A stretch of 64,000 nucleotides of DNA from GCA-2687025 sp964473525 (GTDB lineage Bacteria > Poribacteria > WGA-4E > GCA-2687025). Positions 26,179 through 35,500 of this stretch are shown piece by piece. The stretch is taken from positions 1-64,000 of the forward strand of contig CAYYPK010000020.1 in the NCBI GenBank assembly GCA_964473525.1, given 5' to 3'. A model generated the notes under the pieces. It was given only the letters and a program-made list of their open reading frames with translations, ran no database searches and had not been told where the DNA came from. The translations under genes and the position numbers were made by a program. Position 1 is the stretch's first letter, and each line of letters starts with the position of its first letter.

Positions 26179-26577
26179 ATGCCCGAAGCAGAGGGTCTGC
26201 AGTTCTCATTCGACGGGCAGGATGCGTTGCGCCCGGATCTGCTGGAGACTTTCCCATACGACGGCGTCGAGCAGGAGATCCGGTGCGACACCGACGAGTT
26301 CAGCGCCGTGTGCCCGTTCTCCGGCCTGCCCGACATCGCGACCCTCACGATCACGTACGTGCCAGCCGGCCGGTGCGTCGAGCTGAAGTCGCTGAAGTAC
26401 TACCTGATGTCGTACCGCAACGTGGGCATCTATCAGGAGCACGCGACCGATCGGCTGCTCCGCGACCTCGCAGCGGCGCTGGAGCCCAAGCGCCTAGTCG
26501 TCGAGACCGACTATAACATACGCGGTGGCATCCACACGGTGTGTCGGGCCGAGTACCCCACGCCCTCGCACGACTGA
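26179..26577 (+). CDS. queF: NADPH-dependent 7-cyano-7-deazaguanine reductase QueF (type I)
   Basis: Reduces preQ0 to preQ1 in queuosine synthesis. At 132 residues it is the short, unimodular type. The catalytic Cys is in CPFSGLPDIA near residue 48, the NADPH-binding motif is represented by VELKSLKYYL, and YQEHATDRLL follows, as in QueF from Bacillus-type enzymes. ATG 26179 has a strong GGAGGTGAC box. The longer frame from 26014 is out-of-frame reading of the upstream gene. No other queuosine gene is nearby. Confidence 0.94.
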   Translation: MPEAEGLQFSFDGQDALRPDLLETFPYDGVEQEIRCDTDEFSAVCPFSGLPDIATLTITYVPAGRCVELKSLKYYLMSYRNVGIYQEHATDRLLRDLAAALEPKRLVVETDYNIRGGIHTVCRAEYPTPSHD

Positions 26578-26602
26578 ACGCGTTCCAACAGCAGGATGCC
26601 AG

Positions 26603-26928
26603 ATGCAGCCACGGAAGGACCGTCGCTTAGCCGGTCGCCTCGCGGCCGAGCATTTGGCCGCCGGCGCTGGTAAGCGAGCGTTACAGATCGGCTGCGGCCT
26701 GGGCGACGACGCGGAGTGTCTCGCCGGCTTGGGTTTCGGCGTCACGGCCTTCGACATCGCTCCGAGCGCCATCGACAGGTGTCGGGCCCGATTCCCCGGG
26801 TCCGCGGTGACGTGCGGAATGGCGACGCTGAGCGACTGGCGCTTGTCGGAAGCGAAGCTGGAGGACGACCTCGACGCTGAGGATCTGCACGTGCGCCGTG
26901 GTCGCGCACTACACACGAGAGGCGTGAC
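26603..26928 (+). pseudogene. Truncated SAM-dependent methyltransferase remnant
   Basis: From ATG 26603 the frame reads like the first ~75 residues of a small class I methyltransferase: RLAAEHLAAG, ALQIGCGLGDDAECLAGLG (SAM motif I) and VTAFDIAPSAIDRCRARFPG (motif II). After about base 26830 the family pattern stops, and the frame runs out into the next gene without motifs III-IV. The start has only a weak box (AGGA). It looks like a 3'-deleted gene, joined to the hydrolase that starts at 26929. Confidence 0.6.
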
Positions 26929-29127
26929 ATGGCGCCCGACCCTGACCCCCGTCTCGCCGACGCCGGGCCGCTCGCCGCGGACCTGGACCACGCCGCAGAC
27001 ATGGTGGCCGGCATGCATCGCTTCCTCGACGCGGAGACCGCCTCCGCGGCGGCCCGACGCTCCGGCCTCTCTACGCTCGACGCGGATGTTCTGCGCGCCA
27101 GCCTGCGTCGGATGCTCGGGGTCGTGGACGACCGGTTGCCCTCGCGGTTCGAGACCATCACCCCTGTCGGGTCCGCCGGCGCGGTCGGGGCGGGCGATGG
27201 GTACAGCATCGTCGAGGTCCGTTGGCCGGTGCTTCGGAATGTCACTGGCGCCGGGTTGCTGTGTCTGCCGGACGGCGCCGCCTGCGGGAACGTCGTCGTT
27301 CTCCCCGACTGCGACACGACGCCCGAGGCCGCGCTCGGCCTCGACGGCTCGCGGCACGGTCTCGCCACGCTGTGCGCGTCGCTCGCGGGGGCGGGGCGCC
27401 GCGTTCTCATGCCATGCCTGGTGAACCGCGACGACACCCACTCGGGCATCGCCGGGGTGAGGATGACGAACCAGCCGCACCGCGAGTTCGTGTACCGCGC
27501 CGCGTTCGAGGTGGGTCGCCATATCATCGGCTACGAGGTCCAGAAGGTGCTCGCCGCGGCGGACGCCTTCGCCGCCGACTTCGACGAGGCGCCTATGTCG
27601 CTGTTGGGGTACGGAGAGGGAGGCTGCCTGGCGCTCTGCGCCTCGGCCCTGGACAAACGCTTCGCGCTAACCGGAGTGTCGGGATACTTCGGCCCGCGCG
27701 AGGCCCTCTGGCGGCAGCCCATATACCGCAACGTCTTCGGCCTGCTCCGAGAGCATGGAGACGCAGAGCTCGCGGCCCTCGTGGCGCCGCGGGCGCTGCT
27801 CATAGAGACGGCGCCGCATCCCGACGCGGACGGGCCGCCCATTGCGCGCGACGGCCGCGGCGGGGCGGCGCCGGGCGTCATCGCAACGCCTGACACCGGC
27901 AGCGTGCAGGCCGAAGCAGATCGCGCGCGGCAGCTCGCCGCGGACGCGGCCTACCTCAAGGCACATGAGGGAGAGGAGGCGTGCGACGCGGCGTTCCGCG
28001 CGGACGTTCTGCGACGCCTGGCCGTCACGGAGCCCGCGACGCCGTCGCTGCCCAGCCTTGTCAGGAACGCGAGCGACGCCGACGAACGCGCCGGGAAGCA
28101 ATTCGCCGAACTGGTCGAGGACACGCAGGCCGTCATGCGCGAGTCTGAGTACGCGCGCAAGGTGTATTGGGCCGGGGCGGACGCAACGGACGAGACCACT
28201 TGGCGCGCCAGTTGCGCGGAGTACAGAGAGCGCATGTGGGCCGACCTGATCGGGAAGCTGCCGTCAGCGACGCTCCCGCCAAACGCTCGCGCGCGACGCT
28301 ACTGCGAGACGCCCGCGTACACAGGATACGAAGTGCGGTTGGATGTGTACCCGGACGTCTTCGCCCAGGGCATTCTCCTCCTGCCGCATGGGGTCGAAGG
28401 CTCGGCGCCGCGGCCGGTCGTCGTCTGCCAGCATGGTCTGGAGGGACGTCCCCGGGATCTTGCCGATCCAAATGTGCAGAACGACGCGTACCACCAGTAC
28501 GCGTGCCGTCTGGCGGAGCGTGGATTCATCACGTTCTCTCCGCAGAATCCGTACATCGGCGAGGACGACTTCCGCAGCTTGCAGCGCAAGGCCAACCCGC
28601 TCGGCCTCTCGCTCTTCTCGCTCATCACACGGCAGCACGAGCGGATCATCGAATGGCTGGCCGGCCTGCCGTACGTGGACGCCGACCGGATCGCCTTCTA
28701 CGGTCTCAGCTACGGCGGCAAGACGGCGATGCGCGTGCCTGCCCTGCTCGAGGGATACTGCCTGTCCATCTGTTCGGCGGACTACAACGAGTGGGTGTGG
28801 AAGAACACGTCCTCCCGCAGTCCGTACAGCTACATGGTTACAGGTGAGTACGAGATGTTCGAGTTCGATCTCGCGAACACGTTCAACTACGCCGAGATGA
28901 GTTGGCTCATCTGCCCGAGGCCGTTCATGGTCGAGCGAGGGCACCACGACGGCGTCGCGCCGGACGAGTGGGTCGCCTACGAGTTCGCGAGGACGCGGCG
29001 CCGCTACGTCGAGTTGGGTATCGCCGACCGTGTTGAGATCGAGTTCTTCGACGGCCCGCACACGATCAACGGCGACGGCACGTTCGCGTTCCTCCACAAG
29101 CATCTCGACTGGCCGGCGCCGGAGTAA
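26929..29127 (+). CDS. Two-domain alpha/beta-hydrolase (dienelactone-hydrolase-like)
   Basis: A 732-residue protein made of two alpha/beta-hydrolase halves. In the N-terminal half the nucleophile elbow reads LLGYGEGGCLAL, with Glu where Ser is expected, so it is probably non-catalytic; it continues VSGYFGPRE...IYRNVFGLL. The C-terminal half (from ~residue 440) has FYGLSYGGKTAMRV, an intact G-x-S-x-G elbow, and a late His in DGPHTINGD. Similar double proteins are common in Planctomycetes-type genomes. Role: probably an esterase on acetylated or aromatic-acid glycans. No signal peptide. GAGAGG precedes ATG 26929. Confidence 0.78.
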   Translation: MAPDPDPRLADAGPLAADLDHAADMVAGMHRFLDAETASAAARRSGLSTLDADVLRASLRRMLGVVDDRLPSRFETITPVGSAGAVGAGDGYSIVEVRWPVLRNVTGAGLLCLPDGAACGNVVVLPDCDTTPEAALGLDGSRHGLATLCASLAGAGRRVLMPCLVNRDDTHSGIAGVRMTNQPHREFVYRAAFEVGRHIIGYEVQKVLAAADAFAADFDEAPMSLLGYGEGGCLALCASALDKRFALTGVSGYFGPREALWRQPIYRNVFGLLREHGDAELAALVAPRALLIETAPHPDADGPPIARDGRGGAAPGVIATPDTGSVQAEADRARQLAADAAYLKAHEGEEACDAAFRADVLRRLAVTEPATPSLPSLVRNASDADERAGKQFAELVEDTQAVMRESEYARKVYWAGADATDETTWRASCAEYRERMWADLIGKLPSATLPPNARARRYCETPAYTGYEVRLDVYPDVFAQGILLLPHGVEGSAPRPVVVCQHGLEGRPRDLADPNVQNDAYHQYACRLAERGFITFSPQNPYIGEDDFRSLQRKANPLGLSLFSLITRQHERIIEWLAGLPYVDADRIAFYGLSYGGKTAMRVPALLEGYCLSICSADYNEWVWKNTSSRSPYSYMVTGEYEMFEFDLANTFNYAEMSWLICPRPFMVERGHHDGVAPDEWVAYEFARTRRRYVELGIADRVEIEFFDGPHTINGDGTFAFLHKHLDWPAPE

Positions 29128-29136
29128 CCGCGCCTG

Positions 29137-30012
29137 CTACCTCTCCATGAGCTCGCGCCAGAAAGACGGGATCGGCCTGCCCATGTTGTCCTCGGTGGTG
29201 CGTTCCGCTGGGTCGAGGAAATCGAAGAGCGCGCGGGTCAACGGCGTCGCGATGCCCGCTTCGTCCGCCTCCCTCAGGAAGTAGCCCAGCTCCGGGAACT
29301 TAACGTAGAAGGCCGGCGAGTCACTGGCCGCGACGCTACGCGCCACGTTGGCGAACTGCCCGCGGAACCCACCCGACCCGCCGACGGCTTGGAGTATCGC
29401 TTCTGGATCGACGCCGGATCGGACTCCGAAGGCCATCGCCTCGACGTACGCCGCGAGCCCTAGACCCATCGCCAACTGATTCACGGCTTTGACGACCTGC
29501 CCTGCCCCCGACGGGCCGCAATACACCACCTTGCCGTCGGCTCCGAGCGTCTCCAGCACAGGGCGGGCAGTCTCGAAGGCGTCTGCGTCTCCGCCCGCGA
29601 ACATGTGCAGCGTTCCGGTCGACGACCCGCCCGGGCCGCCGCTCACGGGAACGTCCAGCAGGCGCGCGCCACGCGTGGCGAACGCCGCGGCAAGTCTTCG
29701 GCTCTCCGGCGCCTCTGTCGTCCCTAGGTCGACGACGATGGAACCGCCGCCGACCGACCCAAGGAGCTGGTTCTCGGCGACGTCCACGAACACCTCCGAG
29801 CTGCGTAGACTGACGAGTGTCAGCCGGCATTTAGCGACGACATCCGCCGCACTGGCCGCGGCCGTGGCGCCCTCATCGACGGCGGCCGCCATTCTGTCGT
29901 CCGCCGTGTCGTACCCGACCACGTCGTGGCCGCTGCGCAGGAGCGTGCCCGCCATGGCGCCACCCATAGACCCAAGTCCGACGAACCCGACCGCGTCACT
30001 CCGTGCCGTCAC
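29137..30012 (-). CDS. 3-hydroxyisobutyrate-dehydrogenase-family NAD(P)-dependent oxidoreductase
   Basis: A 291-residue beta-hydroxyacid dehydrogenase. Cofactor motif VGFVGLGSMGGAMA at residues 8-21, substrate motif DVPVSGGPGGSSTGTL (family: D.PVSGG..gA..GtL) and catalytic Lys in VKAVNQLAMG near residue 170. Family members include tartronate semialdehyde reductase, HIBADH and glyoxylate reductase; which one is not evident. The last residues (FWRELMER) are close to the family end. It is convergent with the double hydrolase, nine bases apart, and divergent from the DUF6785 gene. Confidence 0.88.
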   Translation of the reverse strand: MTARSDAVGFVGLGSMGGAMAGTLLRSGHDVVGYDTADDRMAAAVDEGATAAASAADVVAKCRLTLVSLRSSEVFVDVAENQLLGSVGGGSIVVDLGTTEAPESRRLAAAFATRGARLLDVPVSGGPGGSSTGTLHMFAGGDADAFETARPVLETLGADGKVVYCGPSGAGQVVKAVNQLAMGLGLAAYVEAMAFGVRSGVDPEAILQAVGGSGGFRGQFANVARSVAASDSPAFYVKFPELGYFLREADEAGIATPLTRALFDFLDPAERTTEDNMGRPIPSFWRELMER

Positions 30013-30104
30013 GGCCCTGTCTCCTCTACATCGGGGGTCGTACCGTAGCCCGTGTCGGGCGACTGAGGTATACTAGGCGCAGCCAGCCCGTCCATCGGTG
30101 AGCA

Positions 30105-32021
30105 ATGCAGTCAGAGCCCATACGGAAGCGCGCGCGCGGTGACGACGATACCGGTTCCGCCCGGTTCTTCGCGCGCGTCCTGTGTGTGGGTTCTCTCCTC
30201 ACGCTTCTCGACTGCTACTGGATCGTGTCGGCCGAGAACCGCGTCGTCTACGAGCTGACCGACTTCTCGTTCTTCCCGACCGTCCTCGCTACGCTGTTCA
30301 GCCTCTTGCTCGTGAACACGGCGTTGCGGCGCTACGTGCCGCGCGTCGCCTTCACGGACGCCGAGATCGCGACCATCTACGTCATGATCAGCGTCGCGAC
30401 GGCGCTTGCGGGCCACGACATCGTGCGACAACTCGTGCCAGCGATGGCGCACGGCGTGGGGCGCGCGACGCCCGAGAACGAGTGGCTCACGCTCTTCGGC
30501 GGCCACTTGCCGAGTTGGTTGACCGTCCTGGACGCCGACGTCCTCGTCGGGTATTACGAAGGCGACGAGCCATTCTGGACAGAGCGCAACGTGCGCGCGT
30601 GGGCGGCGCCGTTCTTCGCGTGGAGCGGCTTCATCATCCTACTGCTCTTCGTGATGCTCTGCATCAACGTCGTGGTGCGTAGGCAGTGGACCGAGCACGA
30701 GCGACTCAACTACCCGATCGCGCAGATGCCCATCGAGGTCATCGGCGACACCCACGGCTTCCTCACGAACCGGCTCATGTGGGCGGGATTCCTCGTGGCA
30801 TTCGGGCTCGAGGTTCTGTCTGGACTGCATTACCTGTATCCCGCGATACCGCACCTCCAACTGAAGTACCCACTCGGCGCGTTCTTCCGCGAGAAACCCT
30901 GGAGCGGCATGGGCGGACTGAACGTGTACGTCTATCCGTTCGCGATGGGCCTCGGCTACATCATGCCGCTGGACCTGTCGTTCTCGCTGTGGGTCTTCTA
31001 CCTCCTGTACAAGGCGCACTTTGTCGCCCTGACGGCGATGGGCGTGCCAGCGGGGGATGGCTGGGCGGGCGACTTGCGGTCGGGGGCGTGGGTAGCCATC
31101 GCGCTCCTCGCGCTCTGGTCGGGCCGACACCACATCGGCGGCGTCGTCAGCCGCGCGCTTGGTCGGCGCGAAGGGGAACCGCAACCGGACGACAGGCTCA
31201 ACCGCCTCGCGGTCCTAGGGATCATCGCTGGCGCGCCCGCGCTCCTCGGGTTCCTGCGTCTGGCGGGCATGTCGTTGTGGGTCAGCTCGTTGTACATGGG
31301 CATCTACATGCTGCTGTGCATCGGCATGACGCGCATGCGCGCGGAGGTCGGGCCGCCAACGCACGAGCTGCACGGGTCGCGCCCCGACGAACTGATGGTG
31401 ATGTTCGCCGGCACACGCCCGTTTGGCGGGCGCAACCTCACGATCACGCGGCTGCTCGCGTGGCTCTCGTACGGGTACCGCTGCCACCCCATGCCTCACC
31501 AGTTGGAGGCGTTCAAGATCGGTAGCGCGCTGCGCATGCGCGCCAATCGCCTCGTCGTCGCGATGATCGTCGCGAGCGTCGTCGGGGCGTTCGTGGCCAT
31601 TGGCGCGCACATCGTGCTGTACTACAGGTACCGCTTCTCGGTGTGGGGAGTAGGCGAGTTCGGAACTCTCGCCTCGTGGATGACGAACCCTCGCGACCCG
31701 GACCTGCCCAACATCTATCGCGTCGTGTTCGGTTTCGTGTTCACGTTCGTCCTGGCGGCGCTCAAGCGTCAGTTCCTGTGGTTCCCGCTCTACCCGGTCG
31801 GGTACGCGGCGGGGTACGGGTGGGCGATGGGTTGGATGTGGTTCTCGATCTTCCTGGGTTGGCTATCCAAGCGCGTTCTTTTTAGCGCGGGCGGTCTCGG
31901 CTCGTACCGCCGCGCGTTGCCCATCTTCCTGGGCATGGTTTTCGGACAGTTCATCGCCGGCAGCCTGTGGAGCCTCGTCGGCGTGCTGACGGGCCGGAAC
32001 ATGTACACGCTGTTCCCGTAG
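30105..32021 (+). CDS. DUF6785/DUF6784-type multi-spanning membrane protein
   Basis: A 638-residue polytopic protein with about fourteen hydrophobic segments spread over its length. Features typical of this family in Planctomycetes/Poribacteria-like genomes include RRQWTEHERLNYPIAQMP, EKPWSGMGGLNVYVYPFAMGLGY (quoted here only as PWSGMGGLNVYVYPFAMGL), RMRAEVGPPTHELH and the C-terminal LYPVGYAAGYGWAMGWMW. The family's function is undescribed; a transporter, perhaps OPT-like, is my inference. ATG 30105 has only a weak box; a TATACT at 30069-30074 may be a -10 element. It is convergent with the transglycosylase gene, five bases apart. Confidence 0.82.
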   Translation: MQSEPIRKRARGDDDTGSARFFARVLCVGSLLTLLDCYWIVSAENRVVYELTDFSFFPTVLATLFSLLLVNTALRRYVPRVAFTDAEIATIYVMISVATALAGHDIVRQLVPAMAHGVGRATPENEWLTLFGGHLPSWLTVLDADVLVGYYEGDEPFWTERNVRAWAAPFFAWSGFIILLLFVMLCINVVVRRQWTEHERLNYPIAQMPIEVIGDTHGFLTNRLMWAGFLVAFGLEVLSGLHYLYPAIPHLQLKYPLGAFFREKPWSGMGGLNVYVYPFAMGLGYIMPLDLSFSLWVFYLLYKAHFVALTAMGVPAGDGWAGDLRSGAWVAIALLALWSGRHHIGGVVSRALGRREGEPQPDDRLNRLAVLGIIAGAPALLGFLRLAGMSLWVSSLYMGIYMLLCIGMTRMRAEVGPPTHELHGSRPDELMVMFAGTRPFGGRNLTITRLLAWLSYGYRCHPMPHQLEAFKIGSALRMRANRLVVAMIVASVVGAFVAIGAHIVLYYRYRFSVWGVGEFGTLASWMTNPRDPDLPNIYRVVFGFVFTFVLAALKRQFLWFPLYPVGYAAGYGWAMGWMWFSIFLGWLSKRVLFSAGGLGSYRRALPIFLGMVFGQFIAGSLWSLVGVLTGRNMYTLFP

Positions 32022-32026
32022 TCGCG

Positions 32027-33517
32027 TCAGTTGGGGACGTCAATCGCCTCGATCTGTCGCCACGCGGACGCGAGCTCGGCCGGGTCGTTCCGGTAGCGAT
32101 AGTAGTAGTTCAGCACCTTGCCCACGTGCCGCTCTGTCTCCCGCCGACGGGGCACGGCGCCATTGACGTTCCCCGGCCCGGCGTTGTACGCCGACACCGC
32201 GAGCACGTAGTTCCAGTCGAACCGCTGTAGTAGGTGCGCCATGTAGCGGATGCCGGCGTCGGCATTGCGTATGGGATGGAAGCGGCCGTCGCGCCGTCGA
32301 TCCAGCACGTCCGACGCGGGTAGGTCGATACCCATGTCACGCGCCGCGGGAGGCAGGAGCTGGAACAGACCCACGGCCTTGGAGCTCGAGATCGCCGCTG
32401 GATCGAAGCCCGACTCCGCGCGCATGACGGACAGTATGAGCGGCGTCTCGACACCGTATTTCTCCGCGTGATGCTCAATGAGCGCGCGCAGAGAGCGTCG
32501 GGCGTCGCCGGGTATGTCAGGCGTCTTGTCGATGGCTGAGGTCACGAGGCGCTGCGGCGCGGGCGCCCCTGGCGCTGGCCTGGGCGCCGCGGCTCGGGGC
32601 GGCCCCTCCTCGCGCCGGGGCGTAACGCTGCCCCGCGTCGAGCTCCCACCAGCGTCACGGGTGGCGGCCGTGGCGGAAGCGGGCCGCGCCGCAGGCCAGA
32701 AGGGCAAATCGAACGACAGGGAGTGCGTGCCCTTTGAGTACCTCTCCGTGTCGAACTGGTACGCGTAGTGTATGGCGGAGCTCGGAGTGACGTTCAGCGA
32801 CACGCCGTAGGCGCCCGTCTCGCTCGGCCCAAGAGCTGCCGTCGAAGACCGCAGGCCGGCGCGCGCCGAGAAGCGCCGCCAGGCGGACTCTACGCCTACT
32901 ACGTACGCGTCGGCCTCTAGCTCCGCCCGGAGCTGGACCTGCGGAAGGGGCGTCCACGCCGCGCCTACGCTCCAGCGCCATTCGTCGTCCTGTCGGAACC
33001 GCGCCTGCCCGCCAATCCGAAACACCCTCGTTGGGGTGAGCGAGAGGCCCACTGTGTTGCCCGGAGTCCACTCGCCGTCGGCGGAGCGCCAGCCGTCGAC
33101 CGTGGCCCCCAGGGCCATGCGAGCGTAGGGACGAACGCCGTACGCCACCGTCGCCCGGTTGGCGCCTGTGCGGAATGTCCCGACAGGGTTCCACGGCTCT
33201 TCTATAAGGAATCTGTCGTCGCGGTTCAGATCAAGCGCGCCGACCCCGAGCGCGCCCGCGCGGCCGAGCAACAGCGTGCCAGCAAGCGCGCCCGCGCCAG
33301 CGTCCAGCAGCGCGCCGTCCGTGTCGAGGTCTGGGAGCAGCGAAGGGTTGCCGAAGACCGCTGCGCCACGGTCCACGACGGCGCTCGACATCCCCGCCAG
33401 ACCCGCCGGCCTGGCGCCGGCCACGTCGGCATCGGAGCCGTCAGCAGCGACGGCGGGCGTCGTCACCGCGCAGAGCGCCGCGGCCAGGAACGCCCCCGCC
33501 TGTTTGCGCAAGTCCAT
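32027..33517 (-). CDS. Outer-membrane-barrel / lytic transglycosylase (SLT) fusion
   Basis: A 496-residue exported protein. Signal peptide at residues 1-24 (FLAAALCAVTTPAVA). Residues ~25-290 resemble the PorV/PorQ-type beta-barrel: an early AVVDRGAAVFGNPSLLPDL (barrel family: ..a..NPA.l) and many alternating strands such as ARMALGATVDGW and VQLRAELEADAYVVG. A Pro/Ala/Arg linker (~290-345) leads to an SLT domain: SVMRAESGFDPAAISSSKA with the catalytic Glu, VGLFQLLPPAARDMG and LAVSAYNAGPGNV. SLT domains cut peptidoglycan to 1,6-anhydro products. ATG 33517 follows GGGGGA; the longer frame to 34114 overlaps the divergent gene. The fusion would tether a peptidoglycan-cutting domain to the outer membrane. 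Confidence 0.8.
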   Translation of the reverse strand: MDLRKQAGAFLAAALCAVTTPAVAADGSDADVAGARPAGLAGMSSAVVDRGAAVFGNPSLLPDLDTDGALLDAGAGALAGTLLLGRAGALGVGALDLNRDDRFLIEEPWNPVGTFRTGANRATVAYGVRPYARMALGATVDGWRSADGEWTPGNTVGLSLTPTRVFRIGGQARFRQDDEWRWSVGAAWTPLPQVQLRAELEADAYVVGVESAWRRFSARAGLRSSTAALGPSETGAYGVSLNVTPSSAIHYAYQFDTERYSKGTHSLSFDLPFWPAARPASATAATRDAGGSSTRGSVTPRREEGPPRAAAPRPAPGAPAPQRLVTSAIDKTPDIPGDARRSLRALIEHHAEKYGVETPLILSVMRAESGFDPAAISSSKAVGLFQLLPPAARDMGIDLPASDVLDRRRDGRFHPIRNADAGIRYMAHLLQRFDWNYVLAVSAYNAGPGNVNGAVPRRRETERHVGKVLNYYYRYRNDPAELASAWRQIEAIDVPN

Positions 33518-33673
33518 CGTGTATCCCCCATGCCGTGAACGCAACTCGCCGGCAATATGGATGACGCGTCGCGCGGCGTAGGTGTTGCACCTTCCGTACG
33601 GCAGCTGCCTGGCTTGCCACTGGCCACGGGCGCGCCCATAATCACACAGCTCCGTGTTACGGAAGGAGACGAG

Positions 33674-34666
33674 GTGAACAGACGATCGTTCCTCACGCAT
33701 CTGGCCGGCCTTGGCGCCCTGGGCATGGTGCATCCACGCGGCGCGCGCGCGGATGCGGCGCCCGCGCGCGACCGGCTGGGAGAGTTGCTCCCGGCGCGCG
33801 CGTTCGGGGCGACCGGCGAATCGGTCACCATGCTGGGCCTGGGCGGCGCGCACGTCGGCAGGATGGCTGAGCGCGACGCGGTCGAGACGATAGAACTTGC
33901 CATCGAGGGTGGCGTCAGGTTCTTCGACACCGCAGAGAGCTATCAGGGTGGAGGCAGCGAACGCATCCTGGGTCGCCACCTCGTCCCCAAGTACCGCGAC
34001 GTCTCGTTCCTCATGTCCAAGACAACCGCGAAGTCGGGCGAGCAGGCCCAGAAGCACCTCGAGGGCACGCTGCGGCGTCTCGACACCGACATGCTGGACC
34101 TGTGGCAGATACACGCCATCACAACGCCAGAGGACGTGGACGCGCGACTCGCGGGCGGCGTCCTAGACGTCGCTCTCGGCGCGCGTGAGGCAGGGAAGGT
34201 CCGGCACATCGGATTCACGGGTCACTCCTCGCCGTCGGCACACCGACGGATGCTCGAGGCGGCGCCTGCGGGCGCGTTCCAGGCCTGCCAGATGCCCGTC
34301 AACGTCGCCGACCCGTCGTACGAGAGCTTCATAGAGCACGTCATGCCCTCGGTGGTCGACCAGGGCGTAGCCGTTCTCGCGATGAAGACGCTTGGGAACG
34401 GCGGCTTCTTCGGCGGCTCAGAGCACTTTCAGCACGGCGACCGGCCGAAGGTCGTCCCGGATCGCGTGTCCATCCAGCAGGCCCTCCACTTCGCGTGGTC
34501 GCTTCCCATCACGGTGCTAATCACCGGGCCTAACGAGCCGGCGCACATGCAGGAGAAGGTCGACCTCGCGCGCAGCTTTGACGGGATGTCGCACGACGAG
34601 CGCGTGGCGCTCATCGACCGAGTGGCGGACATGGCGGGCACCGGCGTGGAGTTCTACAAGACCTAG
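33674..34666 (+). CDS. Tat-exported aldo/keto reductase
   Basis: A 330-residue aldo/keto reductase with an N-terminal twin-arginine signal (NRRSFLTHLAGLGALGM, GTG start at 33674 after AAGGAG). The AKR core shows GLGGAHVGRM, FFDTAESYQGGGSERILG with catalytic Asp/Tyr, MSKTTAKS (Lys) and LDLWQIHAI. The protein ends FYKT; a C-terminal 4Fe-4S region common in related planctomycete proteins is absent. Export implies a periplasmic redox role, possibly on sugar-derived aldehydes. Its TAG stop and that of the converging amidotransferase share a CTAG. Confidence 0.85.
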   Translation: MNRRSFLTHLAGLGALGMVHPRGARADAAPARDRLGELLPARAFGATGESVTMLGLGGAHVGRMAERDAVETIELAIEGGVRFFDTAESYQGGGSERILGRHLVPKYRDVSFLMSKTTAKSGEQAQKHLEGTLRRLDTDMLDLWQIHAITTPEDVDARLAGGVLDVALGAREAGKVRHIGFTGHSSPSAHRRMLEAAPAGAFQACQMPVNVADPSYESFIEHVMPSVVDQGVAVLAMKTLGNGGFFGGSEHFQHGDRPKVVPDRVSIQQALHFAWSLPITVLITGPNEPAHMQEKVDLARSFDGMSHDERVALIDRVADMAGTGVEFYKT

Positions 34667-35412
34667 TCCGCTGACGCCCGCGCGCGACAGGCCTGGACGA
34701 GGCCCCCGAACAGAGCCGCCATCTCGGGGGAGGCGTCCACCATCATCTCCGGGTGGAACTGCACGCCCAACATGAACACGTCGCCGGCGCCCTCGACCGC
34801 CTCAATGACGTCGTCCGTGGCCCTTGCGGAGACGACGAGTCCGTCGCCCAGCGCGCCGTTGGCTTGATGGTGGAACGAGTTCGTCCGAACGCTCGTCGCG
34901 CCCACGACTCGCGCCAGCCGCGACTCCGGGTCGATATTGACCGTGTGCGTGCCGTGCCAACCGGGAGCCCTCTGGGAGTGCTGCACGGCGCCGGGTCGTG
35001 ACGGGTCGAGATCCTGGATGACGCTGCCGCCCATCGCCACGTTGAGCAGTTGGATGCCCTTGCATATGGCCAGCAGGGGAGCGTCCAGCTCGAGCGCCGC
35101 GCGGGTGAGGGCAATCTCGAATTCGTCTCGGATAGGGTCCACGGGGCCCAGACCGGGCTCGGGCTCAGCGCGCATGAACTCGGGAGCGATGTCCCCGCCT
35201 CCCGAGAGGATGAGGCCATCTATAGTCCCCGCGTACGCGCGGATCGTGTCGGCATCCGTCGTCGTCGGAAGTAGCATTGGGATGCCTCCAGCCACACGGA
35301 CGGCGTGCGGGTACGCGTCCGGCATGCGGTGCGTGCCGTTCATGAGGGAGGCCGATCGGTTCCCGGCGTCCGCGTCGAACTGGCAGGTGATTCCGATAAC
35401 AGGCGGTCGCAT
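34663..35412 (-). CDS. Class I glutamine amidotransferase-like hydrolase (peptidase C26/PuuD type)
   Basis: A 249-residue gamma-glutamyl hydrolase-like protein. VIGITCQFD opens the domain. The nucleophile elbow is LLAICKGIQLLNVA, with Cys (family: ICRG.Q), and the catalytic His-x-x-Glu is in GVQFHPEMM. ILSGGGDIAPEF is the conserved glycine turn. It resembles gamma-glutamyl-GABA hydrolase PuuD, so removal of a gamma-glutamyl group is the likely reaction, but no other puu gene is present. The gene diverges from hisA with an 88-base gap and converges with the aldo/keto reductase. Confidence 0.9.
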   Translation of the reverse strand: MRPPVIGITCQFDADAGNRSASLMNGTHRMPDAYPHAVRVAGGIPMLLPTTTDADTIRAYAGTIDGLILSGGGDIAPEFMRAEPEPGLGPVDPIRDEFEIALTRAALELDAPLLAICKGIQLLNVAMGGSVIQDLDPSRPGAVQHSQRAPGWHGTHTVNIDPESRLARVVGATSVRTNSFHHQANGALGDGLVVSARATDDVIEAVEGAGDVFMLGVQFHPEMMVDASPEMAALFGGLVQACRARASAD

Positions 35413-35500
35413 GATTGACGCGGCCCCTCTTAAGACATGGCGTGACGCCTCGTCTACGCGCGGCGGCGCCGACTCGACCCCAAGGAAGCTGGAGCAGGCG

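Noticed and set aside
35391..35401. Seventh copy of the repeat (TTCCGATAAC)
   Set aside because: It lies in the coding start of the amidotransferase gene and lacks the TTCRCGG half, so it is a chance match to VIGIT codons.
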